Part shown: piece by piece, positions 11,865 to 24,429 of the stretch
How positions within the stretch are numbered: the stretch's first letter is position 1
Layout of the letters: each line of letters begins with the position of its first letter
Assembly (NCBI GenBank): GCA_016081115.2
Contig: JABTTQ020002844.1
Coordinates: 62,001 to 126,000, forward strand
Direction: 5' to 3'
DNA from: Rehmannia glutinosa
Lineage: Eukaryota > Streptophyta > Magnoliopsida > Lamiales > Orobanchaceae
DNA length: 64,000 nucleotides
Program-made: the position numbers and the translations under genes
The notes under the pieces: model-generated
The model's input: only the letters and a program-made list of their open reading frames with translations
The model's database searches: none
What the model was told of the DNA's origin: nothing

Positions 11865-13386
11865 TGTTCGCCTATATTTTTAGCTTCACCGCAAGTGTAC
11901 GGTGTACGTTATAGAATAGGGTAGCAAGGTCGTATCCACGGAGACTAATAAATTTATGCGCTAAGTATTGAACCAAAATAGACTTATTTTTATTTAGACG
12001 CTCGAAATTTGATGATTGTTGTATTGAGATCAAGACAATTTGAATCACTAAAACACAAGATTAAGATAATACAAATGATAGAAGTATCAAGATAATGAAA
12101 TGGATTTCCGAGTTAAGGTTTCGATTAATAACCCTCTTGTTGTCCAGTTTAATCAAGCTACGTTATTATCAATATTCCTATAAGACGATCACAAAGCTAT
12201 TTTATCCTCCCTCTCGAGATGCATATAAAACGTAGATTGAAATACTTATGCTAGCATCTCTACTCAACATGAAGCATTCAACTCCCAAAAGTTTAAAAGA
12301 TCAAATGTCCTCACAAATATTTACAAACCTCTCGATTCATGCAAATATTTGTGTCGAGTATTCAAGATCTAATATTGAAACTCATCTCTCGAATTATGAA
12401 TCAATATATCAAACAAGTTAAATCATTGATCAAGTGATAAAACAAGAATAAGCTCAAAATACTCAAATAGGCTTCAAGATAATAACTTCAACTAAGATTA
12501 AAACATCCAACAAGAGTTCATTAATCTACTTCCAAAACCCGGAAATCTCTAGAGTTTAGCTACACATGATTAAACAACTTATAAACAAAGTGTTCAAAGC
12601 CATTACAAATGAAGATGAAAGATTGAAACTAAAAGAGAAGCAAGAAAAACTTAGGAACGTCGACAATCTCTCGATATATCTCCGTTCTTCAAGCTCCGAT
12701 GCAAGCCGATTGTCTCCTTGATATCTCCTTCCAAGAGTTGACCATTGTCTTGTGTTGTAGATCCCAAAAATGCCAGAATATCCTTGTGTGCGCCCCCCAA
12801 AAAGCCTTTTTATACCCACCATCAAGTTTAGGGCATAATGCTGCAGTTATGGGATTCAGTAGCAGACGCACGGGTGGTGCGTCGGAGCACGGGTTACCCG
12901 TGCGCCACCCTGCTGAAATAATCCAACTCTCTGTAGGGCGCACGGGTGGTGCGTCAGAGCACGGCCTACCCGTGCGCCACTCCGATGAATTCAGTCATCC
13001 TCTGTAGGACGCACGGGTCATGCTTCGATGCATGGGCTACCCGTGCGCCATGTTGCAGCTCCAGTTATCTTCATACAGGGGTGCACGGGTGATGTCTGAG
13101 GCACGCCCAACCCGTGTGCCCCTTGTCTTTTTCGTAGACACTCGATTTTCGCTCTTTTAGGCTTCACTTTTCGTATACCCACTCAATTCTCCGTGTTTCC
13201 ACTTTGCTTTCCTCGTATTCGTATTCAATTTGCTTCAAATATCATGAAATTCCTTCAAAATAAGCAAAGTGTAATATCTTTTCCACAAGGAGTGAATATG
13301 TAACATTTAACGCGAGTATGTGCATGTTTACCCATCATTATAACTCGAAATATGCCCCAAAATACATGCAAAACTCACACCTATCA
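11865..13386 (-). mobile_element. Solo LTR of a Ty3/gypsy-like element (1522 bp)
   Basis: The insert begins TG and ends CA and is flanked by a perfect 5-bp TSD, CGGGG (11860-11864 and 13387-13391). The other LTR of element C carries the matching uninterrupted site (gatacatcgggggata at about 7715-7730). On the minus strand a TATA box lies in ggtataaaaaggc (12803-12815), which sets the orientation. The end reads as the long conserved R/U5-type stretch of plant Tat/Athila-like LTRs (ggatacgaccttgctaccc). No internal domains are present, as expected after LTR-LTR recombination. The gypsy lineage is an inference. Confidence 0.85.
12865..13122. repeat. Four hairpin-forming ~72-bp tandem repeats inside the solo LTR
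   Basis: Units start near 12865, 12938, 13008 and 13081 (steps of 73, 70 and 73 bp). Each has an inverted pair, gcgcacgggt and acccgtgcgc, around a 20-25 bp centre, so each can fold as a GC-rich hairpin. The array lies just upstream of the LTR TATA box in the LTR's own orientation. Similar GC-rich hairpin arrays are known in the LTRs of plant gypsy elements. Confidence 0.8.
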
Positions 13387-14156
13387 CGGGGGATAATTCG
13401 AAGTAACAAACGTCTATTACAAACAAAGCGAAAAAGAAAGCAGTAAAACAAGTCGAGGCGAGTGGACTCTTTCTTTAAGACTCTTGTTGCCCCATCACGA
13501 TGCTCACGGTTGCAGGCAACGAGTCTCCCAAGATACAACGACTTTGGTAAAGGATAGGAGCACCACAAATCCTTCTACCTGGCGAACTGAGATAAGTGAG
13601 TCCTGAGGTGACGCCAACACTTCTACATAACACTTCTTGTGTAATGCCAATTTTTGAGTGACAGACTGTGAATGTGAATGCACGAATTTTTCTGTGTTTG
13701 TGATGTATGTTGCACGAAAACCACTGAATGGGAGGGCTTCAATATATAGGGAAAACACAAGGGTTCCTCCAAAGGAAAGCCCCAATGATTTGGACTCAAT
13801 TATGTCCATCAATCCTTCCTATTTTAGATTGATTTGTGCCAAGTCAAACCTTCCAATTTGCGGCCTCAATCGGTTTAAGAATAATTTGATGCAATCAATC
13901 ATGTTACCATAAATTGGTGATTTGAGTCAAAGTTGCCTATTTAACGGATAAAATCAAGCAACTTACCAAACTCGGATTTGACTAATCTACCAACATTCCA
14001 CATATATTGGATACATTTTCCCACAAATATATCTTTCCAAGTGCACCATTTGTGCATCGATTTTCCACTCACCAATAAATGGTTTTGTGAAAATAATTAC
14101 ACCACTCGTTTCCAAAATTAACGAGTCTCCACATTTTGAATTTCGGCTTAACAAAA
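13387..14156 (-). repeat. 5' LTR of element C (main part)
   Basis: This matches the 3' LTR at 7722-8336 and retains the ~150-bp block that copy lost, including a minus-strand tatata run near 13742-13750 that may be the promoter TATA. The remaining ~25 bp of the LTR lie beyond the solo LTR at 11840-11864. Similarity stops at 14156, about 15 bp short of the expected outer end. I could not recognise a clear primer binding site downstream. Confidence 0.7.
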
Positions 14157-15017
14157 TGGTTGGGCACTCCACTGATATTATTATCTTTTGAGTTTTGAAC
14201 ACCATCGTTCCATTAGTTTACAACACTCAAATTAATTATTATTTTATCATGTGTTTCTATGAAAATAAAAAATAAAAAGAAAACATACGAAACCAAACAT
14301 ATTTTCATTTTCATAAAAAAAATTGTAACCAAACATATATCTTATTTTACAAATTCCAATAAAATTGAAAATTTAGCACAATGAAATGGAAAACTAGCCA
14401 TAGTTGGGTTTTCAAATGTCATTTTTCATTTTTTAATTATTCAAAAAAATTAGTTTGTGTTTAGAGAAGTTCTCAACGTAAATGAGATTTTAGTCTCTCA
14501 TAATATGATTTTGGAAACACATTCAAATCAAATAGTTTAACTTCACCACAATCGTACAAGTTTATACATTGTTATGCATAAACGACAATATCCAAGATTT
14601 TAGAACTTCATGATTTTCACAATATCATAATTAGGAGAAAACATATACCGTGTTCCAAGTTTATGCATGCACTCCCAAGAAAATTATGAGAAAATCGTGT
14701 TTCTCTCTCTTGACTTTTAAGTTCTTCCAACACTTTTCTAGATTGAGAGAAAAACATCAATTGGTGGATTGAAAGATATTAATCCCAATTGGCTAATAAG
14801 ATTTGACAACATGATACTGTTAAATCATAATTATTTATTAACTTAAATAAAAGATTATTACCTAAAATAAGAGATCATTAAGCCACATTTATTTCCTAAC
14901 TAAATTAAAAGATAATTTCCCTTATAGGACCCTTGAGACATAAAATATCTTACATTAGTTTGTATTAATGAATCTCGACTGCTTTATTTTTTTCGTTTGA
15001 TTTTTCTTTTCTACTCT
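14157..15017. other. AT-rich spacer without recognisable genes
   Basis: About 860 bp of AT-rich sequence lie between element C and the MULE. I see no ORF of interest, no repeat structure and no RNA gene. It may be the original host sequence. Confidence 0.5.
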
Positions 15018-15166
15018 TATTTTTATGAGTAAAATTCACTTTACCCCCTTGTACTATTGGTTTTGTATCACATACCCTCCTCTACTATTAAAACCTTCAA
15101 ATACTCCCCTTGACCAATTAAAAAAATATTGATAGACAATATTACCCTTGAACTATCACTACAAAA

Positions 15167-16130
15167 AAATAATCAAATTCTAACAAAATAATTGCAATGA
15201 AATAGAAAAATGTTGGAATTTTTAAAATCCCAACGGAAATTCCAATGCTACATTATACCGTTGGAATATTTCAATAAAAATTCCAACGGTAAACAAAATA
15301 AAATGTTGGAAATCATGTTGGAATTTAAAATTCCAACACCACAACTAACCGTTGGAAAATTCCAACAGTGATTCTAACATTAATAATAAACTATTGGAAT
15401 TACTATTGGAATTTTAAAAAATCTAACATAAATTTCACCGCTAAAACATACCGTTGAAAAATTCCAACAAAAATTCCAATGGTAAATCAAATGTTGGAAT
15501 TTATTGTTGGAATTTCTGTTGGAGTTTTTAAAATTCCAACAGAAATTCCAATGGTATAAAATATTGTTGAAAAATTCCATTGCAAATTCAAATACCATTG
15601 GAAAATTTCAATCGGGGTTAAATGATTTTATAGTATAATTCAAATCAATGAAATATATCTTCTCTTTTGGAGTCAATTATATTAAAACTACATGGTTAAA
15701 TGTGCTTGACTTGGGACAAGTTGATGATGGTTGACCTACTGGGAAGTTAAAGATGTTAGATAATGAGATAACTTGATTGAATATTCCAACGGATATATAT
15801 CATTGGACTAAATTCCAATAGTATAATTTCGTTGGAATAACCGTTGGAGTTTTTTTTCCAACGATTAAATATTTTCCAATGGTATAACTCTGTTGGAATT
15901 AGTGTTGGAAAAAATGTTGGAGTTCTTTCTAACGATTATATATTCAAATGGATAAATAACATTGGAAATTCCTTAGGAATATTTTTCCATTGGAATTTCG
16001 TCATTCCAACGGTCATTTTACCAACGATGCATTTTATATTGGAATTTCCGTTGGAATCGATAATCCCAACGGTAATTGGCCAAATTCCAACATATTTTTT
16101 TCGTTGGAATTTTCTTGTTTTATTGTAGTG
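15167..16130. mobile_element. Non-autonomous mini-CACTA transposon (964 bp)
   Basis: The left end begins CACTACAAAAAAATAA and the right end finishes ttttattgtagtg, its inverted counterpart. A perfect 3-bp TSD, TAT, flanks it (15164-15166 and 16131-16133). These are the hallmarks of the CACTA (En/Spm) superfamily. Most of the body consists of many degenerate copies of ttccaacggaaattccaa in both orientations, resembling the subterminal transposase-binding repeats of this superfamily. No transposase is encoded. Open frames read here (15380-15598, 15844-16128) are by-products of the repeats. Confidence 0.9.
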
Positions 16131-17283
16131 TATATATAATATTAAATTCCATATTTTTCCTTCTCTATAATTCAATTTCAATTAATTGATCATATCCTAT
16201 AATTTTATTAAAAAAAATCTATAATTAGATCTAAATTAAATAAACTAACAAAATATAATTTCAATAGTATAGAGAAGTTGCATTAATTTTATTATAAGAA
16301 AGTGTGTATGTATATATTGCTCTAATAAATAAATAATTAATTTTTAGGGTCAAATTAACTGATATTAATTTATATTTATTAATATTTTTGTTAAATAAGA
16401 TGTACAAGTTTACGTCAAACAAATTGTCGGAACTAGAAATTTATTTTTGAAACAAAAAATAAATATTATATAATATCATATAATACTCTCTCACAATTAT
16501 ATATCATTTATTTAACCTGATGAGCCAACCTATTTCTGTTAAATTAGCTAATTATAATATTAATAAATCTTGCAAATATTATATCTTTTTAAAATTATTT
16601 TAATACTATATATTTTTAAAAATTTGATATTATCGCTAATTATTTTTTATATTATATCTTTTTAACACTAATTCATGGAGAAAATAAATCTTAACTAAAA
16701 TTGAAAAAAATAAATAGTTAATCATAGTATTAATAATATTAATATGTTTAAAAAAATATCTCATATAAATATATATTATATTGTTTCAAAAATAACCTTC
16801 TAGTTTTTTTTTCCTGTACTTTAAATTTTGTATTGCAATAACATTGTACAAGATTTTTTAATTTTTTTTTCTTTTCCAATAATGATTTCCTCTTACGTAT
16901 AATGAATTACTACACATAGTAAAACGATGTGTATTTTAAAATAATAATAATTAAAATTTACGTAGCATTTTTTTGAAATCTAGTGTGAATACTTTATAAT
17001 ATTAATTGAAGTTATATATTTCTTCGCATTTATTTTAATTATATTTAAAATTATTTAATTTTATAATTCAATGTTGAATAAAATTTGGGATCAAAGTAAT
17101 TGATAGTTAATTAAAATGCATTAATTATTTCTAGTATAAAATATATGTGCAAATTATATTAACATTTATGTTTAAATTAAGGGTACTTTTGTCTAATAAC
17201 ATAATTTTTATTAGTTTAGGGGGAGTATTTGAAGGTCTCAATAGTAGAGCGGGGTGTTTGATACAAAGTTAATAGTACAAGGG

Positions 17284-18852
17284 CGTTGGGAAATTATTTT
17301 GTAGATTTTGATGAATACATTGTGAAACTTAGATTAGAATATTGGCACCCCATTTTCCTTGTATCTTTTATTGTGATAGATAGGGCTGGATGAGCTTAGT
17401 CAAGTCAGCTATGCCTGAAAATACAAGAAGTCAACTGAAGAAGTGAAGTGAAGACTCCGAGGCGGAACAACTGAGTATGGCCAAGATAGAAGATCAATGA
17501 CTTGACTGAAAACGTAACAGCTGAGGAACAACTATATGAAGAGTCAGTTAAGTCAACTCAAGAAGCCATGTCACAAATTGAAGTGACAGATGAGTCTTTC
17601 AATCATTAAAGCAGACTCAAGTCACCTGGGAAAAAGGCAGCTGCAAAGAGGAGTTAACTGGAAAGAATCCGTTGCACAGAAGTCAAGAACATTACTTAAA
17701 AAGGTAATACTTCCATGCTGCCAAGCCTTAAAGTGCTCGTCCCAGAAGCGTGCAAAATGAATAAACCAATGGGAAGCACTGCACCTCGTGTCAGAACCTG
17801 AAAAGCTGAACATTCATTTAATACGAGGAAAGGTCTACATCTCAAGATTGAAGACCAAGAAAAGACAAGCCAACGAACACAAATGACTTTTGAAAATCAG
17901 CCTATCTCTTCAACGGACAGATTTTTGAAAGTTCACTATAAATGGCTGAGGAAACACATTGAGAAAAGGTTACCTTGCACACCTGAGAAATCAAGCATTA
18001 TTCGAACTGTAACCTGCAAAATATTCTCAAGATATTCAAGTCAAATCCTCAAGCCTAAATCTCGAAGAAAATCAAGCCAACACAAAGCTGTGAAGGAAAG
18101 ACAACTTCAAACTGTTGAAGAGAAAACTTTTGGAGAATCGAAAAAGGTCTACTTTCCAAGGAGGATTGTAGGAAGGTTCAAGGTCGAACCAGTCTCAAGT
18201 TATTGGAGGGCTTCGTGATCAAATCCAAGAAGCTTGAGAAAGTGAGCTGAAGTAGCAAGACACATTTGCTGTGAAGAAGGTTTCGAGTCGGACGAGAAGT
18301 GGTGTGTGACCAATGCATCTCGGATCGAGTCCAAGGAGCAAGTCAGCTATGTGATCAAGACTTGTCTCTAGACTGATAACCACTTTGTGAACTGATCATT
18401 ACTTAGTGGATTCCTCCAGGAGTTGGAAAAGAGAGGATTAAAAGAATTACCCCATGTTCGAACCTCTACAAAAATCATTTGTGTCATTTACATTTCAGCA
18501 CTTTTTTTTCTGCATACTTACCTATATCTGTTGATAATTTGCTATCCAACTGATTAATAACTAAGTGCTAAATCAAGTGTTAAAACAAGTTTAAAACAAT
18601 TCAAGGGTGTTAAGTCTTGCGCTGATAAAACAACATAGCCAAGTTAAGGTTTAGGTTAAACAGTTGAGTTATTCTATCAACAGCTCTATCGAGTCTGTTG
18701 AGTGGCTAACTCTGCTGAATAAGAAACTTAGTTGTCCCCCAAGGATTTAGCTGTTTACATTAACTCTGTAATTTCTTTAAAAGGACTAAATCGAAAGCTA
18801 AGGTTTATTCAACCCCCCTTCTAAACCTTACTCACGCCCCTTGGGACCTATA
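17284..18852 (+). repeat. 5' LTR of element B (1569 bp)
   Basis: It begins cgttgggaaatt (TG altered to CG) and ends gggacctata, followed after two bases by the primer binding site. A TATA box (TATAAATG) lies at 17936-17943. It matches the 3' LTR at 29841-31386 and the LTR of element A. Confidence 0.9.
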
Positions 18853-18854
18853 AG

Positions 18855-18866
18855 TGGTATCAGAGT
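18855..18866 (+). other. Primer binding site of element B (initiator Met tRNA)
   Basis: TGGTATCAGAGT starts two bases after the 5' LTR. It matches the plant initiator-Met tRNA 3' end complement (TGGTATCAGAGC) except for the last base. It primes minus-strand DNA synthesis. Confidence 0.9.
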
Positions 18867-18977
18867 GGTTGGTTCATTGAGCCTTCCGCACTGGTCACTG
18901 AACTTGATCTCTATCTTTTCTAAAACAATTTAACACCTGTATTTTAAAAACTTTCATTCTTAGCAAAAATTATTATC

Positions 18978-21166
18978 ATGGAAGCAAATCTAACACGCAT
19001 TCCTATGTTCACTATTGAGGAGTTTGATGACTGGAAAATCCATATGCAGGCTCATCTATCTGTTTTACATGATGAAATGTGGCTAGTGATAGAGGATGGG
19101 CCACTACAAATACTGAAAGTGAACACAACCGCAAGGAGAGCAGTTGCAGCTGAAGGAGAAGAAGTTGTGGCTAAGGCAAGACCATCCTTAGTTGAAAAAC
19201 CAAGGACTGAATGGATGAATGATGACAGAAAGAGATACAACTTGGACAATGTGGCCAAGAATATTCTCTACAAGACTCTGGACAAAGCAATGTTTAATAA
19301 AGCCAAATCATGCAAAACAACAAAAGAAATCTGGGATAAACTGACTTTAATTTGTGAAGGATCGGAACAAATTAAAGAAAACAAATTATCTGTTGTTGTT
19401 CAATAGTTTGAAAACTTTAAAATGCTTGTAGGTGAAACAATGGATGAGCTGGATGCCAGATTTACTGAAATCACAAATGAGCTTTCAGCACTTGGAAAGG
19501 AATACACACAAAAAGAGATGTGTATGAAGATTTTGAGAAGCCTCCCAGCTGAATGGGAAATGAAGACCATGGCTCTAAAACACTCGATGGACCTATCAAA
19601 AACATCCAATCATGAGCTATTCTCAGACCTCAAAGCTTATGAGTTTGATCTGAGAAGAAATGATCAAGAGGAGACAACTGTACCCAAAATAGCTGCACTT
19701 ATAGTCAAGGATGGAAAGAGAGTTGAAGTCAAGGAAGCCATAGACCAGGAGGAGATTTCCTTGATGGTTAAAAGATTCAACAAGTTCTTCAATAAGAACT
19801 ATAAAAAAATCAAGGGTGAATCCTGCAAGAGACATTCAGCTCCCTCCAAGTCAAGGGAAGGCAGGACACCCAAGAGAGTTGACCATCAAAGGGTTGAGTA
19901 TCAGAGAGCTGATAACCCAAGGACAGAGAGAACTGATCATAGAGCTGAGAACCTGTGTTGGAATTGCAGACAACCAGGACATTTTGCAATTGACTGTTCC
20001 TATGCACCAGTCAATAAGTACATGGATGAAGAAGAAAGAAAAGTCTTCAGAGTAAGAAGACATGAAAAGAAGAAAGTCATGTTGGCTACTGAGACTGCTG
20101 AGACAGCTAAGTCTAAAGAAGCAGCAGACTCAGAGAGTAGTGAAGCTGACTACTCAAGTGATTATGAAGTGGAAACAATGATTTGTCTAATGGCTAAAGA
20201 ACAAGACCAACCAGACCAAGAAGATTAGGTACACTCTAACTCATCTCAATCAGATTCTAGTGAGAGTGACTGTGACACACACACTTCATCACCCACTGAT
20301 CTTTATGATTCATTAGGCAAAATGATGAAAGACTTTGAGCATATTAAATCCTCTCACACACTATTAAATGAGAAAAACAACCAGCTCAAAAGCCAAAACT
20401 CACAGCTGACAAAGGAGCTGAGTACTCTAAGTCACATAGCTGGTGAGAACAAGGAGCTAAAGGCTCAGAATACTAAACTAATAGCAGAGATAGCTGCTAT
20501 AGAAAATAGGGAAAATGATCTAAAAAATGTGATTGCCTCATTTACAAAGGCATCTAAATCATTGGATGACCTTATTATGAGCCAAAAAAATGTGGAGATA
20601 AGACAGGCATATGATTCAATTCCTTTGTGCACAGTCAAACTCCCAGAGTGAATTTGGAAAAAGGATCTTCAAGTAATGAAGCATCTCAAAAATCCAAAAT
20701 ACCAAATGTTGCACCCACATTCATTTCAAAGCACAACCACAAACAAACTGGTCTTGGATATAAAGGAAAAGGAAAACAACCAGTTGAGTATGATGAGAGG
20801 ACAACTGAGAAGAAATCCAGCAGAGTTCCTCAGCAAACTCCAAATAGGAAGTACTCTGTGAAGAATAAACAGAGCTACCAAAACCCCCAGAGGTTTTATA
20901 AAAGAAACACATATGATGGGAATGGTAGAAACTACCCAAGCCAAGCTGATTGGAACAATGTGAAAATTCAGCAAAGATTAATGGAATACAAGCCTAGATG
21001 GAAAAGACCCAGACCTCAGCAAAGGTCATTCCAAAGGCAAAAGAGCTATTATCAGCACACACATGCACCCAGGCACTACACTAAAAAATATCACAACTAC
21101 CCAAAGAAGGCAATTGCTAAAACACACACACACACAGGCATACAGACAAAAGAGAAAGTTGTATGA
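18978..21166 (+). pseudogene. Element B gag
   Basis: Gag builds the virus-like particle. It starts MEANLTRIPMF at 18978, 111 bp after the primer binding site. The first 142 codons carry the copia gag domain (IWDKLTLICEGSEQIKENK) and end at an in-frame TAG at 19404-19406. The same frame reopens at once and runs to a second in-frame TAG near 20226. A zinc knuckle, CWNCRQPGHFAIDC, is intact at about residues 178-191 of the second piece. After it come an acidic Ser/Glu stretch, a coiled-coil segment (20322-20630, NNQLKSQNSQLTKELS) and, in another frame, a basic Gln/Arg/Tyr-rich region (20627-21166). Gags with a coiled coil and a basic C-terminal extension fit the Sirevirus group. Two stops and one frameshift break the frame. 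Confidence 0.85.
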
Positions 21167-22803
21167 ACCTAAAGCCCCCAAGCAATTTGCCAAAGCAAAT
21201 CATTTAGCTATATGTTGGTTGGATCATCTTACAGTACTAACCTCAGGACCCAGGAAAGTATGGGTACCTAAAAATTGATTTCCTTGATTGCAGGTTCAAG
21301 GAACAGTTGAGTGCCAAGGAACCTGGTACATGGATAGTGGCTGTTCCAGACATATGATAGGCAACAAGAAAAATCTGTCAAGATTCAAGAGGTTAGAGGC
21401 GCAAAAGTCATATTTGGAGGAAATGAAGCTCCAGGAGAAATAAAAGGCACTGGATCCATCAAGAAAAATGGATTAGAGATCACAGATGTTGCATATGTTG
21501 AAGGCTTCAACTTCAACCTGTTAAGCGTTAGCCAACTCTGTGACAAAGGCTACAATGTTGGATTCAATATGGGAGTGTGCCAGATTGAAGATACTGAATC
21601 AAATGAAATAGTGCTGAAACAATCAAGACAAAAGAATATGTATGTGGTAGACTGGTCTACTGCCACACCAAGTACTTGTTTGTTGCACAACCGAATCAAG
21701 TTGGTTGTGGCACAAGAAGCTGAGTCATCTGAACTTCAAGACAATCAACAAGCTTGCAAGGAGTCATCTTGTGGAAGGTTTGCCAGACTCAGTGTACAAG
21801 AATGAAAGTGTATGTGATGCATGCCAGATGGGAAAGAAGATCAAATCTTCATTCAAGGAGAAGCCTAGTCCTTCTTCAACAAGGATATTACATCTGTTGC
21901 ATATGGATTTATTTGGTCCAGTTGAACTAGCTAGCATAAGTGGGAAGAAATACACCTTAGTGGTGGTAGATGACTATACAAGATATACATGGACAATCTT
22001 CATGTGCAAAAAGAAGGAAACTTTGCAAAAGTTTCAAAATGAAAAGAGCCAAACCATTATAAAGATAAGGTCTGATAGAGGAACCGAGTTTGTCAATGCG
22101 ATAATTACTCGAAGATTGTGTTGAAAATGGTATTGCTCATGAGCTATCTCATGAGCAAAGAACTCACAAATGAGAATGGAGTAGTGAAAGAAGGAACATA
22201 ACTCTCAAGGAAGCTGCAAGGACCATGTTAGCCAAGCCGGATCGCCTAAGAGATTTTGGTGAAGCCATCAACACCGCATGCTATACTCAAAATAGATGCA
22301 TGATAAATAGACAGCAGTGACAAAGACTCCTATGAAATGCGGGACGGGGAGAAAGCCAAATGTTGGGTACTTCAAAATATTTGGATGTAAATGCTTCATC
22401 CACAACAATGGCAAGGATAATTTAAAGGCTTTTGATGCTAAAGCTGATGAAGGTATCTTTTTGGGATACTCAGCTGAAAGCAAAGCCTATAGAGTGCTGA
22501 ACAAAAGGACTATGGTCATAGAAGAGTCTATTCATGTGGTTTTTGATGAACCTAATGTGAATGGAGAAGGCATTGAAGAGTTAGCTGATAAGCTGAATTA
22601 GCCAACTATGGAGAAAAGTCCATATGTTGAAGCTGGAGCAAGAGTAATCAACCAAGATGAAGATGAGATAGCTGAATCTCAAAGACAGCTGGAAAATTTG
22701 CAGCTGAATGATGATGAAAGAGCTGCTCAGGACAACACACAACTAGGAGGACAATCGAACCCATCCGATTTGCTTCAACCTGATGTGAGATAGCTGAGAG
22801 ACC
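21167..22803 (+). pseudogene. Element B protease and integrase
   Basis: The aspartic protease is marked by WYMDSGCSRHM near 21330. It is followed by the gag-pre-integrase region, which switches frame near 21390 and again near 21700. Integrase inserts the DNA copy into the chromosome. Its HHCC zinc domain starts LWHKKLSHLN (H-x3-H) and ends CDACQMGK near 21820. The catalytic core shows HMDLFGPV and IRSDRGTEF. The third catalytic Glu region (22120-22260) is frameshifted and rearranged. The C-terminal part reads well again (GYFKIFGCKCFIHN, EGIFLGYSAESKAYR at 22317-22601). An acidic linker to RT follows. Inactive because of at least four frame breaks. Confidence 0.85.
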
Positions 22804-22874
22804 ATCCACCAGAGTTAGTAATTGGAGATGTGAGAGATGGTGTATGAACCAGATCCAGAGCTCAGCAAGAAGCA

Positions 22875-24429
22875 ATGTTCACTTGTTTTATTTCCCAAAT
22901 AGAACCAAAAGATGTGTCTCAAGCATTGGATGACACACATTGGATTCAAGCCATGCAAGAAGAGCTGAATCAGTTTGAAAGAAACAAAGTATGGGAATTT
23001 GTGCAAAGACCAACCCATCAAAATGTTATTGGCACAAAATGGGTTTTCAGAAACAAGATGAATGAGGAAGGGTCTGTGGTAAGAAACAAAGCAAGATTGG
23101 TAGCCAAAGGGTATTGCCAAGAAGAGGGAATAGATTTTGATGAAACATTTGCTTCTGTTGCTAGACTAGAAGCAATAAGGATGTTTCTTGCCTATGCTGC
23201 ATACAAGAACTTCATTGTATATCAAATTGATGTGAAAAGTGCATTTTTAAATGGATTGTTGGAAGAAGAAGTCTATGTTGAGCAACCTCCAGGCTTTGAG
23301 CAGAAGACCATTGGAGATAAGGTGTACAAGCTTAAGAAAGCTTTATATGGATTGAAGCAAGCACCCAGAGCATGGTATAATACATTGTCTCAATTTCTAA
23401 CTGACAATGGATTCACCAAAGGCAAAGTGGACAGAACACTCTTCAGAATTCAAGATGGAGAGAGTATACTGCTTGTTCAAATATATGTGGATGATATCAT
23501 TTTTGGATCCACAAATAAAGAGTTGTGTGATAAGTTCTCAAACCTCATGCAAGGCAAATTTGAAATGAGCATGATGGGAGAGCTGACTTTCTTCCTAGGA
23601 CTTCAAGTCAAGCAACTGAAGGATGGAAGATTCATCAGTCAAACAAAGTATACCAGAGATTTAATGAAGAAATTTGGTGTGGAAGAAAAGTCTTCTCGTG
23701 AAAATACCAATGAACACATCAATCAAGATGGACATGAATGTAGATGGTAAACCCAGTAGATCAAACAAGATACGAGCACTCATTGGATCATTGCTCTACT
23801 TAACAAAGAAGCGGGCCGGACATCACCTTTGCAAGTAGGTGTATGTGAAAGATTTCAATATGCACCAAAGGAGAGTCACATGATCTGCACTAAGAGAATC
23901 CTAAGACATTTGAAAGGATGCCGTAAAATTGGCTTAGGGTATCCAAGGAAGGTGGATTCAAGCTTATTGGTTACTCAGTCTCAGACTATGCTGGATATAG
24001 AGTTGACAGGAAGAGTACTTCAGGTACATGTCAGATGCTTGGAAACATATTGGTATCCTGGTTTAGCAAGAAGCAAAACTCAATAGCCACATCCACAAAG
24101 TGAAGAGTACATAGGCTGCGGGCAAATTGTTGTGTCCAAGTCTTATGGATGAGACAACGGTGAGAGATTATGAGATTGAAGAAAAAGAGATTCCAATTAT
24201 GTGTGATAACACAAGTGCTATTGCAATCACTCAGAATCCCGTGTTGCATTCAAGAACAAAGCACATTGATGTCAGATATCATTTTATAAGAGACCATGTT
24301 GAAAAGAAAGACATTACTTTGGAATATATCTCAATTGATAAACAGTTAGCCAACATATTCACAAAGCCCTTATGTGAATCAAGATTTGAAGAGCTTAAGC
24401 ATGAGCTAGGGTTAATTGAGCTGAGTTAA
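22875..24429 (+). pseudogene. Element B reverse transcriptase and RNase H
   Basis: Reverse transcriptase copies the element RNA into DNA. An open stretch of 291 codons (22875-23750) includes the copia RT start (WVFRNKMNEEG, KARLVAKGYCQEEGIDF), IDVKSAFLNG, GLKQAPRAWY and the catalytic YVDD at 23484-23495 (about residue 204). The frame breaks near 23695 after EEKSS, where the corresponding sequence of A still reads on. RNase H follows in pieces: a damaged first part at 23829-24086, then the 100-codon C-terminal part at 24127-24429 with CDNTSAIAITQN, SRTKHIDVRYHFIRDH and FTKPLCESRFEEL, ending at a natural stop. The RT core looks intact, but the enzyme as a whole is broken. Confidence 0.9.

Larger units (their letters stand above)
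7713..14156 (-). mobile_element. Element C: gag-only Ty1/copia derivative (TR-GAG-like), minus strand
   Basis: Two related LTR copies (7713-8351 and the split copy 11840-11864 plus 13387-14156) flank a gag with a partial protease and ~1.7 kb of non-coding sequence. No integrase, RT or RNase H can be found between them. Such gag-only LTR elements are known as TR-GAGs and depend on a helper for pol. The element reads right to left: 5' LTR, gag, 3' region, polypurine tract, 3' LTR. A solo LTR (11865-13386) sits in the 5' LTR, and element A is inserted at the end of the 3' LTR. The outermost ~15 bp of the 5' LTR are missing at 14157, so no TSD can be shown. Confidence 0.75.

Noticed and set aside
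15380..16128. Short ORFs within the mini-CACTA element
   Set aside because: Products of the degenerate tandem repeats on both strands (Trp-Asn-Phe patterns).
17883..18218. Open frame of 111 codons in the LTR of B, with similar frames in its 3' LTR (30440-30751) and in A (6607-6960)
   Set aside because: The frame spans the LTR TATA box and presumed RNA start, and the copies are similar only because the LTRs are. No domain is recognised.
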